A stretch of DNA of 29,537 bases. Source: an uncultured Faecalibacterium sp. Lineage in GTDB: Bacteria; Bacillota; Clostridia; Oscillospirales; Ruminococcaceae. Within the stretch, counting starts at the first letter, position 1, and the number at the start of each line of letters is the position of its first letter. The notes under the pieces are model-generated. The model was not told the origin of the DNA, made no database searches, and worked only from the letters and a program-made list of their open reading frames with translations. A program made the translations under genes and the position numbers. Location: assembly GCA_934539245.1 (NCBI GenBank), contig CAKTCK010000024.1:1-29537 (forward strand), read 5' to 3'. Positions 14,196 to 22,010 of this stretch are shown here, in pieces.

Positions 14196-16490
14196 TTATC
14201 CGCTCTTTTCCAGCCGGAGCACGGCGGCGGTGATATCGTCCGGGCGTCCGGTCTTTTGTGCGCGGATGCGGGCAGTCTCCACCAGCGTCTCGGCAAGCTT
14301 TTCCGGTGCGTCTCCCGCCGCCGCCGAAAGCTCCACCTGCTTTGCCACCCAGCCCGCACCGTCCACCAGCAAACCGTCCGATACCAGCACCGCGTAGTCC
14401 CCGGCGGTCAGGTGCACCACCCGGCTCTGCCCGTTCACCCCGCCCAGCACCCCCATGGGCAGGGTGGCTTCGCCCACAGCCCGCACCCGCCCGCCGTGCA
14501 CCAGAAACCCCGGGGCGGCTCCGGCTTTGAACAGCCGCGCCGTGCCGGTGTATAGGTCCACGCTGATGAGGTCCAGCGTTGCGCCGCTCTCGTCCTCGCT
14601 TTTCAGCGCCAGCGCCACGTTCACCAGCCGCGCCGCCAGCTCAGCGGTAAAGCCCGCCTTGAGCAGCCGGGCGGTCAGCTCTGCCGCCAGATTGCCGTCC
14701 ACCGCCGCCGGGCGTCCGGTGCCCATACCGTCACATAGGATCATCTGCGCCGCCGTAGGGCTGCAAAATTGCTGCACTGCATCGCCGGAAATCTCCCCCC
14801 GGGCGGCAGCGCTTGCCGCACCAAACACCGCCCGCAGCGCCGGTCTTTCGCTGAACAGCAGGGTGGTCATGCCCTTGCAGGAGAGCACCTGCGGCACTTC
14901 CAGCGTGCGGCGGCAGATATGCCCCACCTCCCCCGCCAGCGCCGCCAGCTCCTGCGGGGTGAACCGGGTGCGCGGCAGGGTGACGGCGGCATGGGTGCGC
15001 CCAAGGTCATCCAGCGTGACGGCGCACTCCTGCGGCGGCGCACCCAGCCCGGTAAAGAACTCCGCCACCCGGCTGGATTTATAGGGCTCGGGGTCGCCGG
15101 GGCGTCCCAGCTGCTCGCTGAGCACCCCAAGTGCTTCGGCTACGGCGCTGTACTGCTCGGTCAGGGCGGTGCGCATGGCCTCGGAATGGATGCGCGCCTC
15201 CTTGCGGCTGCGGTACAGCGCAAAGCTGCGCCCCGCCGCCGCGCACAGCGCCGCCGGGTGGATGCAGCGGGATAATTGCCCGGGCAATTGCGCCGTTTCC
15301 ACGCTGCCATTGCCTTCCAGCAGCGGGCGCAGCGCTTCCATGCCCGCCATGGTGGCAGCATATTCCTGCTTCCAGCAGATCTCCCGCCGCCCGCAGTTAA
15401 AACAAAGAGTATCATGTACATTATCTATGACCCAGCGGAAACCTTCCCGCCGCCGGGGCAGCCCCTCGTAGACCGCGTTCACCGTCTCCGCCAGTGAGGT
15501 AAGGCTCTGCGCCACGGCTTCCAGCCGGGTGGACGCCGCCGCACTGCGGGCGGGCGCGGGAGCGTTTTCCCCGCTCTGCGGGGTGTCTGCTGCCGGGGCA
15601 AGCCAGCCGCCGGGCAGCAGACAGACCACCGCCATGCCGCCGCAGGCACTGAACAGCAGCCCGAAGGCGTTTCCGGGCGGCTGCACGCAGAGCACCCCGG
15701 ACACACACCCGCCCGCGTAGGCGGCAAGGGTCTCCACCCGCCGTCCGGGTGCCAGCACCGCCGCCGCTGCCGTGGCACAGCCCAGCCCCGCTGCCGCCGG
15801 GGCAAGAGCAGGGTCTGCGGCGCAGAGGGCTGCCCCCAGCACCGCACTGCCACTCAGGGCGGCAAGCTTTTGCGCCCGGCAGCACAGCGCCAGCTCTGCG
15901 GCGGCACACGCCAGCACCCCGGGCGAGAACCACCCCCACCGCACACTGCCCAGCGCCGCCGCCACGGCTGCGCCTACCAGCAGCGTGCCCATGCCCGGGC
16001 GCTCCGGGGCAAATTTGCGCAGCCCGAAGCCGATACCCGCCGCAAGCAGGGCGTCCGCCATGCTGTACAGCAAAAGGTCTGCCCCGCCGCTGCTGCCCAG
16101 CGCAAAACACAGCGCCATGCCGCTCAGGGTGCCGCAGCCCGCCAGCGCGGCGGGCACAAACCTTTGCGGCAGCAGCCAGCGTGCCGCCACGGCTGCGCCC
16201 AGTGCACACAGCTGACACAGGCTGCGCAGCGAGAGCACCCCCAGCCCGTGGAGCAGCAGCGCAAGCGCCGCCCCTGCCGCGCAGGGGGCAAAGCAGTCCT
16301 CTGCCAGCCCAAGGGTCAGCCCCAGCCCAAAGGGCATCAGCGCCCCGTACAGCACCGCCCAGCCGCCGGCAAAGCCGATGCCCACCGCTGCCAGACGCCG
16401 GGTCGCCGGGCGCAGCATCGCCCGTGCCGCCAAGGGCGAAGGCTGCAAGCACCGCCCGTCCGAAGATAAAACACCCATCCGCTCTGTCAT
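14196..16490 (-). CDS. spoIIE: SpoIIE-family membrane serine phosphatase
   Basis: A 764-residue protein with the SpoIIE layout: a short N-terminal cytoplasmic tail, a long hydrophobic region of about ten helices (residues 40-300), a linker with a Cys cluster (CFNCGRREICWKQ, near 360), and a C-terminal PP2C-type phosphatase domain. Metal-binding motifs are ILCDGMGTG (Asp587), YAVLVSDGLLVDG and RPDDITAAVL (Asp751/752). In Bacillus SpoIIE dephosphorylates SpoIIAA to activate sigma F in the forespore. Here no other sporulation gene is in the window. The start was moved 70 codons to the ATG at 16490, five bases after GGGGAG; the longer frame lacks a ribosome binding site. That site lies in a hairpin that may control translation. 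Confidence 0.88.
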   Translation of the reverse strand: MTERMGVLSSDGRCLQPSPLAARAMLRPATRRLAAVGIGFAGGWAVLYGALMPFGLGLTLGLAEDCFAPCAAGAALALLLHGLGVLSLRSLCQLCALGAAVAARWLLPQRFVPAALAGCGTLSGMALCFALGSSGGADLLLYSMADALLAAGIGFGLRKFAPERPGMGTLLVGAAVAAALGSVRWGWFSPGVLACAAAELALCCRAQKLAALSGSAVLGAALCAADPALAPAAAGLGCATAAAAVLAPGRRVETLAAYAGGCVSGVLCVQPPGNAFGLLFSACGGMAVVCLLPGGWLAPAADTPQSGENAPAPARSAAASTRLEAVAQSLTSLAETVNAVYEGLPRRREGFRWVIDNVHDTLCFNCGRREICWKQEYAATMAGMEALRPLLEGNGSVETAQLPGQLSRCIHPAALCAAAGRSFALYRSRKEARIHSEAMRTALTEQYSAVAEALGVLSEQLGRPGDPEPYKSSRVAEFFTGLGAPPQECAVTLDDLGRTHAAVTLPRTRFTPQELAALAGEVGHICRRTLEVPQVLSCKGMTTLLFSERPALRAVFGAASAAARGEISGDAVQQFCSPTAAQMILCDGMGTGRPAAVDGNLAAELTARLLKAGFTAELAARLVNVALALKSEDESGATLDLISVDLYTGTARLFKAGAAPGFLVHGGRVRAVGEATLPMGVLGGVNGQSRVVHLTAGDYAVLVSDGLLVDGAGWVAKQVELSAAAGDAPEKLAETLVETARIRAQKTGRPDDITAAVLRLEKSG

Positions 16491-16495
16491 AAAAA

Positions 16496-16536
16496 CTCCC
16501 CGCTTTCCGGCGGGGAATTTTTGTTCTTTTCCCCGC
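16496..16536 (-). promoter_or_regulatory. Leader with mutually exclusive hairpins at the spoIIE ribosome binding site
   Basis: Three segments are seen on the minus strand: segment 1 GCGGGGAA (16536-16529), segment 2 TTCCCCGC (16517-16510) and segment 3 GCGGGGAG (16503-16496), which contains the Shine-Dalgarno sequence. Segment 2 can pair over 8 positions with either 1 or 3. The 2:3 hairpin hides the ribosome binding site and is followed by TTTTT, so it could also act as an attenuator; the 1:2 hairpin frees the site. No known riboswitch aptamer is recognised. I found no convincing promoter upstream. Confidence 0.5.
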
Positions 16537-16618
16537 ACTGTCTGCATATACTGTAACGCGGGGCAGCGGCAGTTTTTGGCGCGGTGCATAGAACCGCCCC
16601 AAACCCGCCCAAAGACGC

Positions 16619-16656
16619 AAAAAAGCCCTGCGGCCGTCATTTTGCCGCAGGGCTTT
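16619..16656 (-). terminator. Intrinsic terminator after the DUF4160 gene
   Basis: On the minus strand a 13-bp perfect stem (AAAGCCCTGCGGC at 16644-16656 and its complement at 16622-16634, loop of 9) is followed by a T run (TTTTTT, 16619-16624). It ends the two-gene transcript of 17209-16675. Confidence 0.92.
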
Positions 16657-16674
16657 GGGGGTATTTTCAATTGT

Positions 16675-16953
16675 TCAGCAGAAATAGCGGATCTCGCCAA
16701 AAAAGGCTGTCCATTTTTCGATTACTTCACCGCTGCGCGCTTCAATAACTGCCATAATGTTGCGCAGCACCCGGGGCGGGATCTGAGAGTTATTATTGCA
16801 CAGATAGCAGCCGCCCGCCTTGGTGATCCAGATCTTGGTGGCATTGCTGTTGGGTGCGCCCTGCGCAACGTGCACATGAATCGGTTCCAGCGGTTCGTTC
16901 TCATTGGCCCAGAAATAGACCCAGTAAGAACCAACCTTAAAAACCTGCGGCAT
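16675..16953 (-). CDS. DUF4160 domain protein
   Basis: A 92-residue protein of the DUF4160 family. Features are the opening MPQVFKVGSYWVYFWANE, the HVHVAQG motif (the conserved His-x-His), and the LRNIMAVIE helix. It has three Cys near residues 49-52 and 92. Related pairs of small genes are widespread in gut clostridia, and DUF4160 genes often sit next to a DUF2442 gene, which has led to suggestions of toxin-antitoxin-like function; this is unproven. The start codon lies inside the last codons of the partner gene (16 to 17 bases of overlap) with an AAGGAGG site in that gene, so the two are translationally coupled. Function unknown. Confidence 0.85.
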   Translation of the reverse strand: MPQVFKVGSYWVYFWANENEPLEPIHVHVAQGAPNSNATKIWITKAGGCYLCNNNSQIPPRVLRNIMAVIEARSGEVIEKWTAFFGEIRYFC

Positions 16954-17209
16954 TTTCCACGCCTCCTTCTTGGGAGAACTGCAAAATCAGATGCGCGGTG
17001 GACTCCACGATTTTCTGATACCGCGCGATCTCCTCCGGCGTGAAGCCGTGCACCTCCTGCCAGTCGTAGCCCGGCAGCCAGCACACCGCTGAGTGGAAAC
17101 AATCTTCTGCATCCGGTTTTTCAAGGTACACCTTCACCCTGCCATCGGGCTTCATCTCGGAATGCACGATCTCGGTATCGTCATCCAATGTCATAAACGG
17201 GTACATCAT
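16937..17209 (-). CDS. Small partner protein of DUF4160 (DUF2442-like, uncertain)
   Basis: A 90-residue acidic protein with a beta-strand-rich N-terminal half (MMYPFMTLDDDTEIVHSEM, GRVKVYLEKPD) and a helical end (TPEEIARYQKIVESTAHLIL). Its position directly upstream of, and overlapping, a DUF4160 gene matches the DUF2442/DUF4160 pairing, but I am not sure that it belongs to DUF2442 itself. I chose the ATG at 17209 (GGAGG about eight bases upstream); the longer version starting at 17230 would begin in the ribosome binding site. The stop of gltX is 41 bases upstream; a TATAAG hexamer at 17236-17241 on the minus strand may be a -10, but no -35 fits. Confidence 0.7.
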   Translation of the reverse strand: MMYPFMTLDDDTEIVHSEMKPDGRVKVYLEKPDAEDCFHSAVCWLPGYDWQEVHGFTPEEIARYQKIVESTAHLILQFSQEGGVENAAGF

Positions 17210-17250
17210 AGGTTCCACCTCCCAGATCACTGTACTTATATCACTATTAC

Positions 17251-18720
17251 TCAGCCGTTCAGCTTTGCAAGGGCATCCTGCACGCGCTGCAGGGTCTTTT
17301 CGCGGCCCATCATGCAGGCAAGGTCGGTGCCGCCGCCGGGGGTGCGCTGCTTGCCGGAAAGGGCAATGCCCAGCGGGTAGAGCAGCCAGCCGTTCTTTTT
17401 GCCCAGCTCCTCTGCCTTGGCCTTGCAGGCATCGAACACGGCGTCGCGGTTTGCAAAATCCAGCGCCTCGTTGCTCAGCACCGGCAGCAGGGCTTCCAGT
17501 GCTTCCTTGGCAGTTTCCGGGGTGGTCTTTTGCTTTTTGTTGGCGTACAGACTCACGTCGTACTCCGGCATGGCGTCAAAGAAGTCCAGCTGCTCGGGGA
17601 TCTCGCCCAGCACCTCGCACCGGGGCTGCAGGTTTGCGCACAGCAGCTTTTTGTCGATGGTGCTGTGCACGGCGCTGTCGATCCACGGCTCGGCCTTTTT
17701 CTGGAACTCCTCGGGGCTCAGGCGGCGGATATACTCCGCATTGATGGCGCGCAGCTTGAGGGGGTCGAAGATGGCGGGGGACTTGGAGATGCCCTCCGGA
17801 GACCAGATCTTGACCAGCTCCGGCAGGGAGAAGATCTCCTGCTCGGCGTACTCGCCGCGGGGGCTCCAGCCCAGCAGGCAGATGTAGTTCAGCACAGCCT
17901 CGGTCAGGTAGCCCTTTGCCACCAAGTCCTGATAGCTCGCATCGCCGTTGCGCTTGGACAGCTTGTTCTGCGCGTCCTTCATCACCGGCGGGCAGTGGAT
18001 ATAGGTGGGGATGTCCCAGCCAAAGGCCTGATACAGCAGGTTATACTTGGGGGTGGAGGACAGATACTCGCTGCCGCGGATGACGTGGGTGATGCCCATC
18101 AGGTGGTCGTCCACCACGTTAGCAAAGTTATAGGTGGGCATACCATCAGTCTTGATGAGGATCTGGTCGTCCATCTCGCTGTTGTTCACCTCGATGTGAC
18201 CGTACACCACATCGTCAAAGCCGGTCACGCCCTCGCGGGGGATCTTCTGGCGGATGACGTAGGGCTGGCCTGCGGCAAGGCGCTTTTCCACTTCCTCCTT
18301 GGGCAGCTCGCGGCAGCAGCCGTCGTAGTGGGTCATCTCACCGGCAGCGCGCTGCTCGGCGTGCAGAGCTTCCAGACGCTCCTCGGTGCAGAAGCAGTAA
18401 TACGCCTTGCCCTCTGCCACCAGCTGCTCGGCATACTGCTTGAACATCCCCATGCGCTCGCTCTGCACATAGGGGCCCACGGGGCCGCCGATATCCGGGC
18501 CCTCGTCCCACAAAAGGCCGGTCTCCCGCAGGGTGTTGTAGATGACATCCACAGCGCCCTCCACATAGCGGCCCTGATCGGTATCCTCGATGCGCAGGAT
18601 GAAGGTGCCATCCTCGTGCTTGGCCATCAGGTAGGTGTACAGGGCGGTACGCAGGTTGCCAACGTGCATATAACCCGTAGGCGAGGGTGCAAAACGGGTG
18701 CGGACTTTATTGCTCGGCAT
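17251..18720 (-). CDS. gltX: Glutamate--tRNA ligase
   Basis: A 489-residue class I aminoacyl-tRNA synthetase that attaches glutamate to tRNA-Glu. It has the HIGH-type motif PSPTGYMHVGN (residues 10-20), the GluRS block RIEDTDQGRYVEGAV, and the KMSKS motif as KLSKR (Lys256 of residues 253-257), followed by the C-terminal anticodon-binding domain. Length and layout match bacterial non-discriminating or discriminating GluRS; sequence alone does not say which. It has its own promoter and an AAAGGAG site before the ATG at 18720. The longest frame starts 27 codons earlier, overlapping the promoter, and is rejected. Confidence 0.97.
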   Translation of the reverse strand: MPSNKVRTRFAPSPTGYMHVGNLRTALYTYLMAKHEDGTFILRIEDTDQGRYVEGAVDVIYNTLRETGLLWDEGPDIGGPVGPYVQSERMGMFKQYAEQLVAEGKAYYCFCTEERLEALHAEQRAAGEMTHYDGCCRELPKEEVEKRLAAGQPYVIRQKIPREGVTGFDDVVYGHIEVNNSEMDDQILIKTDGMPTYNFANVVDDHLMGITHVIRGSEYLSSTPKYNLLYQAFGWDIPTYIHCPPVMKDAQNKLSKRNGDASYQDLVAKGYLTEAVLNYICLLGWSPRGEYAEQEIFSLPELVKIWSPEGISKSPAIFDPLKLRAINAEYIRRLSPEEFQKKAEPWIDSAVHSTIDKKLLCANLQPRCEVLGEIPEQLDFFDAMPEYDVSLYANKKQKTTPETAKEALEALLPVLSNEALDFANRDAVFDACKAKAEELGKKNGWLLYPLGIALSGKQRTPGGGTDLACMMGREKTLQRVQDALAKLNG

Positions 18721-18772
18721 AGAAAAACGCTCCTTTATTCTCATGCAAAAAATTTGCGGATAGCTATGTTTT

Positions 18773-18801
18773 ATTGTACTTATTCTGCGCAGTTTTGTCA
18801 A
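18773..18801 (-). promoter_or_regulatory. Promoter of gltX
   Basis: -35 TTGACA (18796-18801 on the minus strand), a 17-base spacer and -10 TACAAT (18773-18778). The leader of about 45 bases has no T-box-like structure. Confidence 0.85.
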
Positions 18802-18827
18802 TGCGGGATAATATCATGCACCCATGC

Positions 18828-18870
18828 AAAAAGGGCTGCTGCATCAAATGCTGTGCAGCAGCCCCTTTTT
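18828..18870. terminator. Intrinsic terminator (bidirectional shape)
   Basis: AAAAAGGGCTGCTGCA and TGCAGCAGCCCCTTTTT form a long stem with one extra C. The A and T tracts suit both strands. It ends the minus-strand XRE/DUF6773 transcript whose last stop is at 18877. Confidence 0.88.
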
Positions 18871-18876
18871 ATAATA

Positions 18877-19320
18877 TTATTCTCCGTCCTTCGGGTCATC
18901 CAGATGCTCGCGCCGTTTGCGTGTCAATGCGGCGCACAGTTGCAGCAATGCAAAGCACAGGATGCCGGTAAAAACACCGGTAAAAGCGGCACCGACCCAG
19001 TATCCACGGGAAAACCCGCTGATCAGCGTAACCGCCACCGCAGCCACCAGAGACAACACGGCATTGGCCGGGGCCGTATCCGAAAGGTGGCGATCCCACA
19101 GACCATTGCGCAGACACGCGACAACCATATAAATGCAGCCGATCATGAATACGACCCACTCTCCGGCAGCCTTGTCCGCAGCCCCGAACACCGTCTGCAC
19201 GATCCACGCCGCCAGAAGGCTGCCCCACAGCAGCCAGAAGCCATGGCTTTCAATTTTGCGCAGGGTCTGCTCCTGCATCTCGTCCAACTGGTTTTTCTTG
19301 CTATACAGTGAAAATTTCAT
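18877..19320 (-). CDS. DUF6773-family membrane protein
   Basis: A 147-residue protein with four hydrophobic segments (about residues 27-45, 56-70, 85-102 and 108-128) after a charged N-terminus (KKNQLDEMQEQTLRKIESHG) that is typical of DUF6773. The C-terminus is basic then acidic (TRKRREHLDDPKDGE). Such proteins are usually encoded directly after a small XRE regulator, as here: GGAGGAATAAACT lies before the ATG inside the end of that gene, three bases apart. No function is known for the family. The pair has its own promoter and terminator, which makes a compact two-gene cassette. Confidence 0.82.
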   Translation of the reverse strand: MKFSLYSKKNQLDEMQEQTLRKIESHGFWLLWGSLLAAWIVQTVFGAADKAAGEWVVFMIGCIYMVVACLRNGLWDRHLSDTAPANAVLSLVAAVAVTLISGFSRGYWVGAAFTGVFTGILCFALLQLCAALTRKRREHLDDPKDGE

Positions 19321-19323
19321 AGT

Positions 19324-19521
19324 TTATTCCTCCCAGAACAGTTCATCCAGTGTCTTATCCAGAATTTTACAGATACTGCGGCAAAGGTTGATGGTAGGGT
19401 TGTACTCCCCTTTTTCAATGGCGTTGATGGTCTGGCGCGAAACGCCTGCCGCCTCGGCAAGCGCGCCTTGCGTCATATCCTTTTCCGCACGGGCGGCCTT
19501 TAATTTCAGGTTCTTCGGCAT
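19324..19521 (-). CDS. XRE-family helix-turn-helix regulator (YozG-like, 65 residues)
   Basis: A compact Cro/CI-type DNA-binding protein. It begins with KLKAARAEKDMTQGALAEAAGVSRQTINAIEKGEYNPT, in which the helix-turn-helix covers about residues 14-36, and ends DKTLDELFWEE as YozG-type regulators do. There is no ligand domain. I chose the ATG at 19521 (AAGGAG seven bases upstream); the longer frame starts at 19581 within the promoter. A perfect inverted repeat (CATTTA-N6-TAAATG) between the promoter hexamers is a candidate operator, so it probably represses its own two-gene operon with DUF6773. Confidence 0.9.
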   Translation of the reverse strand: MPKNLKLKAARAEKDMTQGALAEAAGVSRQTINAIEKGEYNPTINLCRSICKILDKTLDELFWEE

Positions 19522-19571
19522 TGCTATGCTCCTTTCCTGCCGGGTCGGCATTTGTTTTATCCTCTGGACAT

Positions 19572-19600
19572 ATAGTATCATTTACCATTCTAAATGTCAA
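19572..19600 (-). promoter_or_regulatory. Promoter of the XRE-DUF6773 operon
   Basis: -35 TTGACA (19595-19600 on the minus strand), a 17-base spacer and -10 TACTAT (19572-19577). It lies about 50 bases before the ATG at 19521. Confidence 0.82.
19579..19596. promoter_or_regulatory. Candidate operator inside the XRE promoter
   Basis: CATTTACCATTCTAAATG is a perfect 6-bp inverted repeat with a 6-base centre, lying between the -10 and -35 hexamers. A small XRE dimer bound here would block RNA polymerase. The site was found by eye; binding is inference. Confidence 0.5.
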
Positions 19601-19633
19601 GTATATATTACAAAAAGTTTTTTGCACGCAGAC

Positions 19634-19669
19634 AAAAAGCACCCCGGCTGTTTCCAGCCGGGGTGCTTT
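19634..19669 (-). terminator. Intrinsic terminator of clpE
   Basis: A 15-bp perfect stem (AAAGCACCCCGGCTG at 19636-19650 and its complement at 19655-19669, loop of 4) is followed on the minus strand by a T run. It lies about 10 bases after the clpE stop. Confidence 0.92.
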
Positions 19670-19679
19670 GCGGTTACGA

Positions 19680-21989
19680 TTATTTCAGCACGACTTCGCC
19701 GTTTTCATCGGCATCCACCACAAGGGTGCCGCCGGATGCCAGCGTGCCGTCGATCAGGCGCTCGGCGGCAGGATCCTCCACCGCCTTGCGGATGGTGCGG
19801 CGCAGGTCGCGTGCGCCAAAGCGCCCGCCCTGACTCTTTTGCACCAGTGCCTTGAGCGCTGCCGGGGTGTAGCTGTATGCGATGCCCTTGGCCTCCATGC
19901 CGGGCTTGTACTCGTCCAGCATCAGGGCGGCGATGCCCTGCAACGTCTCCTCGGTCAGGGGCTTGAAGGCGATCACCTCATCCACGCGGCCAAGGAACTC
20001 CGGGCGCAGGAACTGCGCCAGTGCCTTGCGGGTCTTTTCCTCGCTGCGCTGGGCGTCACTCTTGTTAAAGCCAAGGCTGCCCGCACTCTGGTCGCTGCTG
20101 CCGGCGTTGGAGGTCATGCAGATGACCGTGTTGGAAAAATCCACCGTGCGTCCCTGCGCATCGTTGATCTTGCCCTCGTCCAGAATTTGCAGCAGGATGT
20201 TCATCACATCCGGGTGTGCCTTTTCGATCTCGTCAAACAGCACCACGCTGTAGGGTCGGCGGCGCACCTTCTCGGTGAGCTGACCGGCTTCCTCGTAGCC
20301 CACATAGCCCGGAGGAGAACCGATCATACGGGACACCGCATATTTTTCCATGTACTCGCTCATGTCCAGACGGATAAGCGGGTCAGGGCCATCAAACAAC
20401 TGTTCTGCCAGCTGCTTGACCAGTTCGGTCTTGCCTACGCCGGTGGGACCCACAAAGATGAAGCTTGCGGGACGGCGGCGGCCGGAAAGGTCGGCGCGGC
20501 TGCGCTTGATAGCCTGCGCCACCAGATGCACAGCTTCGTCCTGACCGATGACCTTCTGCTTGAGGGCATTTTCCAGCCCTGCCAGCTTGACGAACTCGGT
20601 CTCGCGGATCTTCACCGCCGGGATGCCCGTCCACAGCTCGATGACCTTGGCAACATCGTCCATGGTCACCTGAATCTCGCTGGCAGCGGCCTGCTTTGCG
20701 GGCAGTTCGGATTCCAGCTTGGCGATGCGGGTCTTGCGCTCGGCTACGCGCTCGTAGTCGATGGCTTCGTTCACATCCGCGCTTTCCATCTCGGCTTCTT
20801 CCTGCTTCAGGGCGTCCAGTTCCTTCTGCATTCCCAGATACTCGGAGATGACCGGGTGCGCCAGATTGCAGCAGGCACAGGCTTCGTCCAGCAGGTCGAT
20901 GGCCTTATCCGGCAGAAAGCGGTCGGTGATGTAGCGCTCGCTCAGGGTAACAACCGCCGAAAGCACCTCGGCGGGCACCTGCACATGGTGGTGCTGCTCG
21001 TAGTAGCGCTTGATGCCGTTCATCACCGCAAGGGTGTCGGCTACGCTGGGCTCCTCCACCCGCACGGGCTGGAAACGGCGCTCCAACGCCTGATCTTTTT
21101 CAATGTACTTGCGGTACTCGGTAAAGGTGGTGGCGCCGATGACCTGAATCTCGCCGCGGGAGAGGGCGGGCTTTAAGATGTTGCCCGCGTTCATGGCGCC
21201 CTCACTCTCACCGGCAGAGGTGATGGTGTGGATCTCATCGATGAACAAGATCACGTTGCCTGCGGCCTTCACCTCGCTCAGCAGACCCTTGACCCGCTGC
21301 TCGAACTGGCCGCGGAACTGGGTGCCCGCCACAAGGCTGGTGAGGTCGAGAAGGAAAATTTCCTTATCCCGCAGGCCGATGGGCACCTGACCCTTGGCAA
21401 TGCGCTCTGCAATGCCCTCGGCGATGGCGGTCTTGCCCACACCGGCTTCACCGATGAGGCAGGGGTTATTCTTCTGGCGGCGGCTCAGGATCTGGATGGT
21501 GCGGTAGATCTCGCGGTCGCGGCCGATGATATCATCCAGCTTGCCCTCCCGCGCCTTGCGGGTCAGGTTTTCGCAGTAGGTATCCAAAAACTTGCGCTTG
21601 GGCGGCTTTTTGCCGTTTTTGCGGTCGGCCTTTTTGTCGCCGTCCTGCTTTTCCGTGCCGGTAAAGCCCAGCGGGAAGGTGGCATTGCTGCCGGGTACAA
21701 GATCCTCGTCCATGTTCTCCGCATCGGCATCCTCGCCGCTGCCGGACATATTCATCAGCATGGAAAGAGGGTTGGAATCGCCCAGCTCCTCCATCATGCT
21801 CTCCATGCGGTTTTCCATGTTATCCAGATCCTGCTCCGACATCCCGAATTGTTTCATCAGATCGTCCACGGGCTTGATGTGCAGTTCCCGGGCACAGTGC
21901 AGACAGTACCCCTCCTGCTTCATCTGACCATTCTCCATCCGCTGGATAAAGATGATCGCCGGACGCTTCTGGCATCGAATACAGACCAT
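19680..21989 (-). CDS. clpE: ClpE-type AAA+ unfoldase, ATP-dependent Clp protease subunit
   Basis: A 769-residue HSP100 protein. In place of a Clp_N domain it has an N-terminal zinc finger with Cys3, Cys6, Cys29 and Cys32, which is the hallmark of ClpE. A low-complexity charged linker (residues 85-135) follows. AAA module 1 has Walker A GEAGVGKT (180-187) and the Walker B LFIDEIHT; a UVR-like coiled segment (about 390-440) is followed by AAA module 2 with Walker A GPTGVGKT (Lys520), Walker [13 protein letters not shown] and sensor GRVDEVIAF. It probably delivers misfolded proteins to ClpP. No CtsR operator is recognisable nearby; the gene is 21 bases behind cvpA with AAGGAGG and seems to be transcribed with it. 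It is longer than Bacillus ClpE (about 700). Confidence 0.93.
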   Translation of the reverse strand: MVCIRCQKRPAIIFIQRMENGQMKQEGYCLHCARELHIKPVDDLMKQFGMSEQDLDNMENRMESMMEELGDSNPLSMLMNMSGSGEDADAENMDEDLVPGSNATFPLGFTGTEKQDGDKKADRKNGKKPPKRKFLDTYCENLTRKAREGKLDDIIGRDREIYRTIQILSRRQKNNPCLIGEAGVGKTAIAEGIAERIAKGQVPIGLRDKEIFLLDLTSLVAGTQFRGQFEQRVKGLLSEVKAAGNVILFIDEIHTITSAGESEGAMNAGNILKPALSRGEIQVIGATTFTEYRKYIEKDQALERRFQPVRVEEPSVADTLAVMNGIKRYYEQHHHVQVPAEVLSAVVTLSERYITDRFLPDKAIDLLDEACACCNLAHPVISEYLGMQKELDALKQEEAEMESADVNEAIDYERVAERKTRIAKLESELPAKQAAASEIQVTMDDVAKVIELWTGIPAVKIRETEFVKLAGLENALKQKVIGQDEAVHLVAQAIKRSRADLSGRRRPASFIFVGPTGVGKTELVKQLAEQLFDGPDPLIRLDMSEYMEKYAVSRMIGSPPGYVGYEEAGQLTEKVRRRPYSVVLFDEIEKAHPDVMNILLQILDEGKINDAQGRTVDFSNTVICMTSNAGSSDQSAGSLGFNKSDAQRSEEKTRKALAQFLRPEFLGRVDEVIAFKPLTEETLQGIAALMLDEYKPGMEAKGIAYSYTPAALKALVQKSQGGRFGARDLRRTIRKAVEDPAAERLIDGTLASGGTLVVDADENGEVVLK

Positions 21990-22010
21990 AGTTCCTCCTT
22001 GTCGCCCCTG

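Noticed and set aside
16498..16517. CCCCGC hairpin read on the plus strand as a terminator
   Set aside because: There is no plus-strand gene upstream to terminate; the structure makes more sense as the minus-strand leader of the spoIIE-like gene.
17236..17250. TATAAG as -10 of a promoter for the DUF4160 pair
   Set aside because: No acceptable -35 at 16-18 bases; not strong enough to list as a feature.
17530..19311. Long plus-strand open frame of 593 codons opposite gltX and the XRE operon
   Set aside because: It is antisense to clearly identified genes with promoters and ribosome binding sites, runs through their intergenic signals, has a composition unlike a protein (His, Gln and Ala rich), and results from the GC-rich codon bias.
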